From the NCBI RefSeq assembly GCF_024055605.1, contig NZ_JAMXLX010000002.1, positions 1 to 64,000 of the forward strand: a DNA stretch of 64,000 bases, written 5' to 3'. This document shows positions 34,816 through 42,430 of the stretch, in pieces. Both the position numbers and the translations under genes were made by a program. The notes under the pieces were generated by a model. The model had not been told where the DNA came from. It ran no database searches and worked only from the letters and a program-made list of their open reading frames with translations. This DNA is from Ciceribacter sichuanensis (GTDB lineage: Bacteria > Pseudomonadota > Alphaproteobacteria > Rhizobiales > Rhizobiaceae). Each line of letters opens with the position of its first letter. Position 1 is the first letter of the stretch.

Positions 34816-35541
34816 ATGGACGTACTGAAAAGAACGACAGGCGAATGCGAGGCCCCAATGGTCTGTCGAGCCTGCGAGGCACGTCATGGTGGTGTCTGCG
34901 CTGCCCTGAGTGCCACCCAGCTTTTCGAACTCAACAAGCATTCGAACCGGCGCAAGATCGCGGCCGGCGAGGAAGTCATCGGCCAGGGCGAGCGCGTTTC
35001 GAGCTACAGCAACATCCTGAACGGCGTGGTGAAACTTTCCAAGATGATGGCTGACGGCCGCCAGCAGATCGTCGGCCTGCAGTTCGCGCCCGATTTTCTC
35101 GGTCGCCCATTCCTTGGCGAGAGCACCATCACGGCTGAGGCAGCGACAGATACCGAGATCTGTACCTTCCCGCGACCGCTGATCGATCGCATGGTTGGCG
35201 AAGCGCCGGATCTCGAGCGAAAGCTGCACATCCAGTCGCTCAAGGAACTGGACGAAGCGCGCGACTGGATGCTGACGCTCGGCCGTAAGACCGCCCAGGA
35301 AAAGGTCGCAAGCTTCCTCCACCTGATCGCGACCCATATCGATCCGGACAAGGGCAGCGCCACGACCTTCGATCTGCCGCTTTCGCGCGCCGATATCGCC
35401 GACTTCCTCGGCCTGACCATCGAGACCGTCAGCCGCCAGATGACCAAGCTGCGCAAGGACGGAGTAATCGTCATTGAGAACAACCGCCATGTGGTCGTTC
35501 CCGATCTCAATCGCCTGCGTTATGCGGCCGGCAACGACTGA
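34816..35541 (+). CDS. fnrN: FNR-type oxygen-sensing transcriptional regulator (FnrN)
   Basis: 241-residue CRP/FNR family activator. The N-terminal cysteine cluster CRACEARHGGVC (Cys17, 20, 28) plus Cys116 can ligate an oxygen-labile [4Fe-4S] cluster, which separates it from FixK. A cyclic-nucleotide-binding-like beta roll (about 33-150) is followed by a winged HTH with LGLTIETVSRQMTKLRKDG, where E-SR contacts TTGAT half sites. It should activate hemN, ccoNOQP and ccoGHIS through the three FNR boxes found here, and probably itself. Confidence 0.93.
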   Translation: MDVLKRTTGECEAPMVCRACEARHGGVCAALSATQLFELNKHSNRRKIAAGEEVIGQGERVSSYSNILNGVVKLSKMMADGRQQIVGLQFAPDFLGRPFLGESTITAEAATDTEICTFPRPLIDRMVGEAPDLERKLHIQSLKELDEARDWMLTLGRKTAQEKVASFLHLIATHIDPDKGSATTFDLPLSRADIADFLGLTIETVSRQMTKLRKDGVIVIENNRHVVVPDLNRLRYAAGND

Positions 35542-35602
35542 TCGTCACGGGCCAAGGGGCTCCAGGCATCCGGAAATTTGAAGAACCGCGCCTCACCCGA
35601 CC

Positions 35603-36031
35603 TTACTGGGTGATGACGATTCGCGTATTGCTAAGGCCGTTCGTCGTTGCCATTGAGAAGAAGCGCGCCGCGTTGTCCGGATGCAGGCGGATACAGCCAT
35701 GGGACGCCGGCGAGCCGAGCCGCTTCAGGTCGTAGGTCGCGTGGACTGCATAACCACCATTGAAGAAGATCGCGAACGGCATCGGCGCATTGTCATACTT
35801 GCGCGAACGGTGATCTTTCGACGCCCACTTGGCGCTGTAGCTGCCGACCGGCGTGACATAGCCCTTGCGCGCGGTGGACACCTTCCAGCGATATTTCACG
35901 AAACCGTTCTGCGAAACGGTCATGGTCTGCGTGGAAATGTTGATCTTTGCCGTGAGCATGCCCGCTTCCGCCAGAACCGGAGCAAATTGCAAGGCAAGAA
36001 AGGCCGAAGCCGCAATAAGCAGTTTACGCAT
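35603..36031 (-). CDS. L,D-transpeptidase (YkuD domain)
   Basis: 142 residues: Sec signal peptide (residues 1-23, MRKLLIAASAFLALQFAPVLA) and one YkuD domain. The catalytic signature is VHATYDLKRLG then SPASHGCIRLHPDN, with His97, His111 and Cys113. Such periplasmic enzymes make 3-3 peptidoglycan cross-links or attach proteins to peptidoglycan. It is one of the small single-domain versions common in rhizobia. It is convergent with fnrN and is transcribed alone. Confidence 0.93.
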   Translation of the reverse strand: MRKLLIAASAFLALQFAPVLAEAGMLTAKINISTQTMTVSQNGFVKYRWKVSTARKGYVTPVGSYSAKWASKDHRSRKYDNAPMPFAIFFNGGYAVHATYDLKRLGSPASHGCIRLHPDNAARFFSMATTNGLSNTRIVITQ

Positions 36032-36161
36032 GGTGTCCCCTGTCGATTTCCTGTTTCCCAGGATTTTTACAAGGGGCAGTTATAGTAGAAAGCTTGATAT
36101 ATCCGGTTAAGCTGGAGAGCTAAGAGAAGATTAAGCCCGGCGTTTCTCGCGTCCCTTCACT

Positions 36162-37154
36162 CTACACAGCGGCAATCAGGAAAAGCAACGCCACAAGGCC
36201 GATAAGGACATGGCAGGCGGAGTAGAAAACCCTCACGCCATCCTCGATATCCGCCGCGGTTGCCACCGCGCGACCAGCGCCGTTGATCATCGGTTCGCTG
36301 ACCCGCTGGCCGCCATAGATGCGCGGTCCGGTCAATTGGATGTCGAGTGCTCCGGCCATGGCGGCCTCCGGCCAGCCGGAATTCGGCGAGCGGTGCAACC
36401 CGGCATCCCTGAGCGCAACGGACAGCGAGCGCCTCGCAGCCACAACCCCTTGAGAAAAAAGGGCTGCGAGCGCGATGACAAAAGCGGAGAGCCGCGCCGC
36501 CGGCCAGTTCGCGAGATCGTCGAGCCGGGCCGACGCCCAGCCGAAATCGCGATATTTCTCGTTCTTGTGGCCGATCATCGAATCGGCGGTGTTGAGCATT
36601 TTGTAGGCAAGGATTCCCGGCAGGCCGAGGATGGCATACCAGAAGGCTGGCGCCACGACGCCATCGGCGAAATTTTCCGCAAGACTCTCGATTGCCGCTC
36701 GGCAGATCGCCGGCGCATCGAGCGTCGCGGGATCGCGTCCGACGATCAGCGAAACCGCCCGCCGCCCGCCCTCGACTCCATCGGCCCTTAAACCCGCAGC
36801 GACCGCACCGACATGATCGGCAAGGCTCTTCTGCGCCAGAAGCACGGCGACAACAAGCACCTCGAGAACGAAGCCCGGCGGACCAAACGCTGCAAAGATC
36901 CCTTCCAGCATCCCGCCGACGAAGAGCGACAGGCAAAGCAAAGCCATGATGGCGATGACACCATTTCGTCGCCGGATCGCATCCGGCGCTCCGGAACGGT
37001 TGAAATTCCGGTCACAAAAAGCAATCGCCTTGCCGAACACCACGACCGGATGCGGCACGCGGGCCCAGACCGCCGGAGGGTCCCCGACAACACGGTCGAT
37101 GAGAAGCGCAAGCGCGAGCGCGGCAAGGACCGAAGCCCCCATCATCGCCTCCAT
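36162..37154 (-). CDS. cobD: Adenosylcobinamide-phosphate synthase (CobD/CbiB)
   Basis: About 330 residues with four or five membrane helices. ALALALLIDRVVGDPPAVWARVPHPVV is the family start, followed by LPGILAYKMLNTADSMIGHK and RDFGWASARLDDLANWPAARL. It joins the aminopropanol arm to adenosylcobyric acid. The start is uncertain: ATG at 37154, 37145 or 37142; a GGAGG lies five bases before the last. Whichever is used, it abuts or overlaps the cobC stop (37142-37144). Last gene of cobA-cobB-cobC-cobD. Confidence 0.93.
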   Translation of the reverse strand: MEAMMGASVLAALALALLIDRVVGDPPAVWARVPHPVVVFGKAIAFCDRNFNRSGAPDAIRRRNGVIAIMALLCLSLFVGGMLEGIFAAFGPPGFVLEVLVVAVLLAQKSLADHVGAVAAGLRADGVEGGRRAVSLIVGRDPATLDAPAICRAAIESLAENFADGVVAPAFWYAILGLPGILAYKMLNTADSMIGHKNEKYRDFGWASARLDDLANWPAARLSAFVIALAALFSQGVVAARRSLSVALRDAGLHRSPNSGWPEAAMAGALDIQLTGPRIYGGQRVSEPMINGAGRAVATAADIEDGVRVFYSACHVLIGLVALLFLIAAV

Positions 37155-38143
37155 GCCTTCAATGCCTGCGCCAAACGCCGGTCTGATTCCTCATCGGGCG
37201 CAAGGCCGATCCGCAGCCATGTCGGCGCATAGTCGAAGGCGCGGGTGAGGATATGTGAGCGGCAGAGATGTTCGTGGAGTGTCGCCGCCTCGTCATCCTC
37301 CACCAGCGCGAAGAGATCGGTGCCTCCGCTGACGCGCAAGCCAGCATCGGCGAGCACGGCACCGAGCGCCGCACGCCGCGCGGCGATCCCTTGAAGAATG
37401 CTGTCCGTCTCGCCGGAAAGCAGAGAGGTAGCCACCGAAAGCGCCGGGCCGGAGACGGCCCACGGCCCAAGCCAGCTTTCCATCCTCTCAAGGATCGCAG
37501 GCGCAGCAACCACAAAGCCGAGACGAATACCGGCCATGCCGAAGAACTTGCCGAATGAACGAAAGACGATGAGGTTCGGGCGGCGCATCACCTCTCCTGC
37601 GACACTGACCTCCGGCACACAGTCACCGAACGCCTCATCGACCACCAGAAATCCACCGGACTGCGACAGGCGTTCCACTACCTCCAGCAACTGCTCAGGC
37701 TGGAAAACCCTCCCCGTCGGATTGTTCGGATTGACCGCCACGACAAGGCCGTGCCGAGTATCGACATTTTCAAGCCCGGCAATCCGCTCGACCGAGCGCC
37801 CCTCAGCCTCGAACACGCGACCATATTCGCCATAGGTGGGCGACAGGATGGCGACCGGTCTGTCGCTGGCGACGAGGCGTGGCAGCATCTGGATCGCCGA
37901 TTGCGTGCCCGGCACTGGCAAGGGCAGGACTTCGCCCGTCCGGTAAAAGGCTTGAGCCGCCCGGCGTGCATCGAGTTCAAGATGGCGATCCGGCAGACGA
38001 TGCCAGGCGCGTAACGGCACCTCCGGCAATTCAGGCGGGCAAGGATTGAGGCCGGTCGAAAGGTCGAGCCAGTCTTCTGCCCGACCGCCAAAGCGCGCCG
38101 CGGCAACCGTGATGCCGCCGCCGTGAATGACCGTTCCGCTCAT
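37142..38143 (-). CDS. cobC: Threonine-phosphate decarboxylase-like aminotransferase-fold protein CobC
   Basis: 333 residues, PLP-dependent fold type I. The PLP lysine is Lys199 in FRSFGKFFGMAGIRLGF; LSTGLNPCPPEL and VVAVNPNNPTGR are family blocks. It is related to Salmonella CobD, which makes aminopropanol phosphate for the nucleotide loop of B12. The ATG overlaps the cobB stop (ATGA). A longer in-frame reading continues across cobB out of frame and is not part of the gene. Confidence 0.92.
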   Translation of the reverse strand: MSGTVIHGGGITVAAARFGGRAEDWLDLSTGLNPCPPELPEVPLRAWHRLPDRHLELDARRAAQAFYRTGEVLPLPVPGTQSAIQMLPRLVASDRPVAILSPTYGEYGRVFEAEGRSVERIAGLENVDTRHGLVVAVNPNNPTGRVFQPEQLLEVVERLSQSGGFLVVDEAFGDCVPEVSVAGEVMRRPNLIVFRSFGKFFGMAGIRLGFVVAAPAILERMESWLGPWAVSGPALSVATSLLSGETDSILQGIAARRAALGAVLADAGLRVSGGTDLFALVEDDEAATLHEHLCRSHILTRAFDYAPTWLRIGLAPDEESDRRLAQALKAWRR

Positions 38144-39444
38144 GCCTCGGCACTCGCAAGATCGATCAGATGCATGTAGGAGCCGGCCACATTTCCGCGC
38201 TGCAGTCCCACCTGCCCCAGATCCACGCCCAAGGCGTCTTCGACTGCAAACAGGCGGTCGGCATCGCCCTCGGAAACGATCGATGCATAGTGGAACTCGT
38301 GCGCGGACATCGGCTCCATGAAGAAATCCGTCAGCGGCACCAGCGAGCGGTAACCGAGATGGCGCTTTCGCTGGGCATAGCTGGTGACGACAGGAAGAAG
38401 ACCGAGCATCCCGTGGCTTACGCCGTCGCCATCGACCAGTGCCTCGCCGAGCGTCATGTAGCCGCCGCACTCGCCGTAGATCTTCACGCCCCGGGCCGCC
38501 GCATCGAGCATTCCGGCCCGGAAGACGGACGCAGAGGCAAGCGTTCCCGCATGCAACTCCGGATAGCCGCCCGGCAGATAGATCGCATCGGCTTCGGCTG
38601 ACGGGGGCTCGTTGGCAAGCGGTGAGAAGAACGAGATTTCCGCCCCGCGCCGGCGCCAGCCGAGCAGCATGTGCTCGTAGCAGAAGGCGAAGGCGACATC
38701 TCGCGCGACGGCGATCTTCTGCCCAAGCGGCGGAAGGCGATCGATATTGGCTTCCGACGCACGGTCGGGAATATGTCGGGCCGTGCGCATGATCGCATCG
38801 AGATCGCAGCCCGCCTCGACGGTCGTGGCCGCCCTGTCGATGAAATCTTCCAGTTCGCCATGTTCGCCGGCCTGAACGAGACCGAGATGCCGCTCTGGCA
38901 GATGCAGCGACGCATCGCTGCGGATGACGCCCATCACAGGCATGCGGATGCCGCCGAGTGCCTCGCGCAGCATCGTCTCGTGCCGGTCGCTGCCGACCCG
39001 GTTGAGGATGACTCCGACGACGCGGGTATCGATCCGGAAATTGGCAAAGCCGCTGACCAGCGCCGCAATAGAATGGGACGCCTTGGCGCAATCGACCACG
39101 AGAATGATGGAAAGCCCGAGGATCGACGCCAGATCGGCCGCCGAGCCGCGACCGTCGGCCGCTCCGTCGAACAGTCCCATCATCGCTTCGATCACGAGAT
39201 CCTTGCCGCCGAAACGGTGGATGGCGGCATTGGCGAGCAGCAATTCGCTGCGCATGCCCCAGGGATCGAAATTGAGACAGGTCTCTCCGCTTGCCGCGGC
39301 ATGAAACTCCGGATCGATGTAGTCGGGGCCGGCCTTGCCGGGGGCAATCGAATAGCCGTTCCGTTTCAGCGCCCGGAGCAGCCCGAGCGTCACGGTCGTC
39401 TTGCCTGCACCCGAAGACGGCGCTGCGATCAGGAGCCCGCTCAT
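38140..39444 (-). CDS. cobB: Hydrogenobyrinic/cobyrinic acid a,c-diamide synthase (CobB/CbiA)
   Basis: 434 residues. N-terminal ATP-binding domain with P-loop LLIAAPSSGAGKTTVTLGLL and C-terminal class-I glutamine amidotransferase domain with the Cys nucleophile in KIYGECGGYMTLGEAL. It amidates the a and c acetate side chains using glutamine and ATP. In the late-cobalt pathway its product hydrogenobyrinate diamide is the substrate of CobN. Start and stop overlap cobA and cobC by ATGA. Confidence 0.93.
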   Translation of the reverse strand: MSGLLIAAPSSGAGKTTVTLGLLRALKRNGYSIAPGKAGPDYIDPEFHAAASGETCLNFDPWGMRSELLLANAAIHRFGGKDLVIEAMMGLFDGAADGRGSAADLASILGLSIILVVDCAKASHSIAALVSGFANFRIDTRVVGVILNRVGSDRHETMLREALGGIRMPVMGVIRSDASLHLPERHLGLVQAGEHGELEDFIDRAATTVEAGCDLDAIMRTARHIPDRASEANIDRLPPLGQKIAVARDVAFAFCYEHMLLGWRRRGAEISFFSPLANEPPSAEADAIYLPGGYPELHAGTLASASVFRAGMLDAAARGVKIYGECGGYMTLGEALVDGDGVSHGMLGLLPVVTSYAQRKRHLGYRSLVPLTDFFMEPMSAHEFHYASIVSEGDADRLFAVEDALGVDLGQVGLQRGNVAGSYMHLIDLASAEA

Positions 39445-40283
39445 GCGCTATCCTTCCTCTGCCGGTGGGCAAACGGATCGGGCAGCAACGCGCGCCCGGA
39501 CAAGGCACCGAGCCAGTCGAGCGAAGGCCTGAGACGCACCACCTCACCGACCACGACGATGGCCGGAGGCTCAAGACCGGATGCAGCGACATCCTCGACT
39601 GCCCTGCCGAGCGTCGTCTCCAACACTTTCTGCGATGGAGTCGCTGCATCGCAGACAAAGGCAACCGGTTCGTCCGGCGAGCGTCCCGAGGCAATCAGGT
39701 TGGCGCTGATGGCCGCGATATGCTTCATCGCCATGTACATCACGATGACGGGGGAACCGCGGCCGATCGCCTCCCAATTGATCCGGTCGGGAACGACGCC
39801 GGAGGAATCATGCCCGGTCAGGAAGGTGACGGCGTGATTGATCTCGCGATGGGTGACCGGAATGCCGGCATAGGCAAGACCGCCGATACCGGCGGTAATG
39901 CCGGGAACGATGCGGAACGACACGCCATGCTCGATCAACGTCAGCGCCTCCTCACCGCCACGACCGAAGACGAAGGGATCGCCGCCCTTGAGGCGCAAAA
40001 CCTTGCGACCCTCCCTGGCAAGCTCCACCAGCCGCAACGAAATGTCGCGCTGCTTGGCGGAAGGCTTGCCTCCGCGCTTTCCCGCATATTCGAGTTCTGC
40101 ACCGGCACGCGCGAGCTTCAGGCAGTCCTCGTTGACCAGTGCGTCATGGACGATCACGTCCGCCTCGGCCAGAGCCTTTGCCGCAAGCAGCGTCAGGAGA
40201 CCGGGATCGCCCGGCCCAGCACCCGCCAGCCAGACATGGCCGGGCATCATCGAAGGCAGATCGGAAAAGGGATCGAAACTCAT
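39441..40283 (-). CDS. cobA: Uroporphyrinogen-III C-methyltransferase (CobA/SUMT)
   Basis: 280 residues, tetrapyrrole methylase. The SAM-binding loop is VWLAGAGPGDPGLLTLLA; KRGGKPSAKQRDI, LRLKGGDPFVFGRGGEEA, GITAGIGGLAYAGIPVTHR and TGHDSSGVVP follow. It methylates uroporphyrinogen III at C2 and C7 to precorrin-2, the entry to cobalamin (and sirohaem). There is no sirohaem-synthase N-terminal part. First gene of cobABCD, divergent from cbiD. Confidence 0.95.
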   Translation of the reverse strand: MSFDPFSDLPSMMPGHVWLAGAGPGDPGLLTLLAAKALAEADVIVHDALVNEDCLKLARAGAELEYAGKRGGKPSAKQRDISLRLVELAREGRKVLRLKGGDPFVFGRGGEEALTLIEHGVSFRIVPGITAGIGGLAYAGIPVTHREINHAVTFLTGHDSSGVVPDRINWEAIGRGSPVIVMYMAMKHIAAISANLIASGRSPDEPVAFVCDAATPSQKVLETTLGRAVEDVAASGLEPPAIVVVGEVVRLRPSLDWLGALSGRALLPDPFAHRQRKDSA

Positions 40284-40375
40284 GGTCTTGCTCTATGCTT
40301 CGCATGACGAAATTGCAATCGGAGAAGCCGCTCGCGACGCTTTCGGTCGAGCCCGCGAACGCCTATAACAGCGCC

Positions 40376-41506
40376 ATGACCGACGCCGAAAAACCCGCCC
40401 CGAACGCTCCCGCAGAAGGCCGCACCGAACGGCCCGAAGGTCCCTTGCGTACCGGCTGGACGACGGGAGCCTGTGCGACTGCCGCGACCAAGGCGGCCCT
40501 GACGGCGCTGATCACGGGCGAATTCCCCGATCCCGTCACCGTCCGACTGCCACGCGGCGAGGAACCGGCCTTCGCGCTGGCCTTCGAAACCCTCGGCGAC
40601 GGTTACGCAATGGCCGGCATCGTCAAGGATGCCGGAGACGATCCGGATGTCACTCATGGTGCAACGGTATTTGCCTCGGTGCGCCCCTTGCCGCCCGGAA
40701 GCGGTATCCGCTTTGCTGCCGGCGACGGGGTCGGCACGGTGACGCGCCCCGGCTTGCCGATCGCGGTCGGCGAAGCCGCGATTAATCCGGTTCCGCGCTC
40801 GATGATGTCGGCGGAGGTTATGGCGCTCTGTTCTGAACACGGGCTTCCGGGCGATGTCGAGATCACCATCGCCATCCCCGGTGGAGACGAGATCGCCCGG
40901 CAGACCTGGAACCCGCGCCTTGGCATCATTGGCGGCCTTTCCATTCTCGGCACCACCGGCGTCGTCCATCCTTTTTCCTGCGCTGCCTGGATCCATTCGA
41001 TCCATCGCGGCATAGACGTCGCCCGCGCCGAAGGCATCACCCATGTTCTCGGCGCGACAGGATCGACATCGGAGAAAACCGCCCAGCAACTGCACGGACT
41101 GCCGGATGGTGCGCTGCTCGACATGGGGGACTTCGCCGGCGGCCTGCTGAAATACCTGCGCGCGCACCCTGTTCCACGGCTGACGATTGCCGGCGGTTTC
41201 GCCAAGATGGCCAAGCTCGCACAGGGCGCACTCGATCTCCATTCCTCGCGAAGCCAGATCGACAATAACTATTTTCTTTCATTGTCTTGCGTCAAAAACC
41301 TAGATCAATCAATCAAAGACAGGATCAAGGACGCGAATACTGCTCTGGAAGTCTATGGGATAACAAAGGAAAATGATATCGACATTGCCACCCAGATCGC
41401 GGAGGGTGCACGGCGCACAGCCATCGAGACGCTACGCGGCGCACCGGTCGAAGTCGATGTGGTGGTGACCGACCGGCAGGGCAGGATCATTGGTCGGGCG
41501 CCCTGA
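40376..41506 (+). CDS. cbiD: Cobalt-precorrin-5B C1-methyltransferase CbiD
   Basis: 376 residues. RTGWTTGACATAATKAALTAL at the N-terminus is the CbiD hallmark, with FSCAAWIHSIHRGIDVARA and GDFAGGLLKYLR further on. CbiD is the anaerobic-pathway C1 methylase; in the classical aerobic pathway CobF does this step and no cobF is seen here. Two starts are possible, ATG 40304 or 40376; neither has a clear ribosome binding site. I prefer 40376, which leaves a 92-base divergent promoter region. Forms an operon with cobK. Confidence 0.9.
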   Translation: MTDAEKPAPNAPAEGRTERPEGPLRTGWTTGACATAATKAALTALITGEFPDPVTVRLPRGEEPAFALAFETLGDGYAMAGIVKDAGDDPDVTHGATVFASVRPLPPGSGIRFAAGDGVGTVTRPGLPIAVGEAAINPVPRSMMSAEVMALCSEHGLPGDVEITIAIPGGDEIARQTWNPRLGIIGGLSILGTTGVVHPFSCAAWIHSIHRGIDVARAEGITHVLGATGSTSEKTAQQLHGLPDGALLDMGDFAGGLLKYLRAHPVPRLTIAGGFAKMAKLAQGALDLHSSRSQIDNNYFLSLSCVKNLDQSIKDRIKDANTALEVYGITKENDIDIATQIAEGARRTAIETLRGAPVEVDVVVTDRQGRIIGRAP

Positions 41507-41507
41507 A

Positions 41508-42179
41508 ATGCGGGAAAAGATCCTGATCCTTGGAGGCACGGCGGAGGCCGCCGATCTTGCAACCAGACTGGTCGCGGAGGGGAAGGTGGATGTCCTGACC
41601 TCGCTTGCAGGCCGCACCGCCAACCCCGCCCCGATTGCTGGCACCGTCCGCATCGGCGGCTTCGGAGGTGTCGAAGGGCTGGCGAGATTTCTGACAGAAA
41701 ACCATATCGACCGGGTGATCGATGCCACCCACCCCTTCGCGACCCGGATTTCGGAAAACGCCCGCCTCGCCTGTGAGAGCGCCGGCGTCCCTCTGGAACG
41801 TCTCGACCGGCCATCATGGACGCGCGACGACAAGGACCGGTGGACCGAGGTGGACACGCTGGAAGAGGCGGCGGCGGCATTGCCGGGCGGCGCCCGCGCC
41901 TTCCTCGCGCTCGGCCGCCAATACCTCTCCGCTTTCCAGAAGCGCGACGATTGCCACTTCGTCATCCGCATGGTCGACCCGCCAGAGAAGACGCTCGGCT
42001 TCCGGGATTTCGAACTGATCCTCGGCAAGCCCTCCGGCGACCCGCGCTTCGAGGCCGAATTGCTGAAACGGCACAGGATCACCCACCTCGTCTGCCGCAA
42101 CTCCGGTGGAAATGCCGGTTACGGCAAGATCCTCGCAGCGCGTGAATTGGCGCTTCCGGTGGTGCTGATAAGGCGCTGA
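41508..42179 (+). CDS. cobK: Precorrin-6A reductase CobK
   Basis: 223 residues. ILILGGTAEAADLATRLV is the nucleotide-binding start; DRVIDATHPFATRISENA and THLVCRNSGGNAGYGKILAA are CobK/CbiJ signatures. It reduces the macrocycle of precorrin-6A with NADPH. It begins one base after the cbiD stop and ends the short plus-strand cbiD-cobK operon. The upstream in-frame ATG at 41490 would overlap cbiD; the ATG at 41508 fits the family start. Confidence 0.93.
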   Translation: MREKILILGGTAEAADLATRLVAEGKVDVLTSLAGRTANPAPIAGTVRIGGFGGVEGLARFLTENHIDRVIDATHPFATRISENARLACESAGVPLERLDRPSWTRDDKDRWTEVDTLEEAAAALPGGARAFLALGRQYLSAFQKRDDCHFVIRMVDPPEKTLGFRDFELILGKPSGDPRFEAELLKRHRITHLVCRNSGGNAGYGKILAARELALPVVLIRR

Positions 42180-42264
42180 CCACACACGGAATTCCTCACC
42201 GCCCGGCCAGTGACCAGCCATGTTTCGCCTGCAAGGTCCACATTATCAGGATCGTTGCGTCCAC

Positions 42265-42313
42265 TTAATAAGCATACATACCATTGACACGGCAATTTAA
42301 TAAGCATACTTAC
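42265..42313 (+). promoter_or_regulatory. Promoter with two 17-bp direct repeats upstream of flavin monooxygenase
   Basis: TTAATAAGCATACATAC (42265-42281) and TTAATAAGCATACTTAC (42297-42313) are direct repeats 32 bp apart, about three helical turns. Between them lies TTGACA (42284-42289), a perfect -35, and the second repeat covers the likely -10 (TACTTA at 17-base spacing). TAAG-CATA-CTTA in the second copy is palindromic. The block is AT-rich in a GC-rich surrounding. It looks like an operator pair for a repressor such as a MarR-type protein, but none is encoded nearby. Confidence 0.55.
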
Positions 42314-42430
42314 TTATCCATCGACGGAGGAGGACAGCCGTCACGCAAAATCAAGGACGAGGATTTTCCGGCAACAGCGATGTTGGCCGGGATGCCGTTC
42401 TCATCGGCACCAAGCGGAGGAGCAATCGCA

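Noticed and set aside
37142-39694. An 850-codon open reading frame on the minus strand covering cobC and beyond
   Set aside because: Only the last 333 codons match a family (CobC). The upstream part runs through cobB in another frame and is Arg/Ser-rich, as expected for a GC-rich shadow.
42284-42430. N-terminal extension of the flavin monooxygenase to a TTG at 42284
   Set aside because: That TTG is the TTGACA of a likely promoter, and the extra 49 residues lack family similarity; the ATG at 42431 has a GGAGGAG site.
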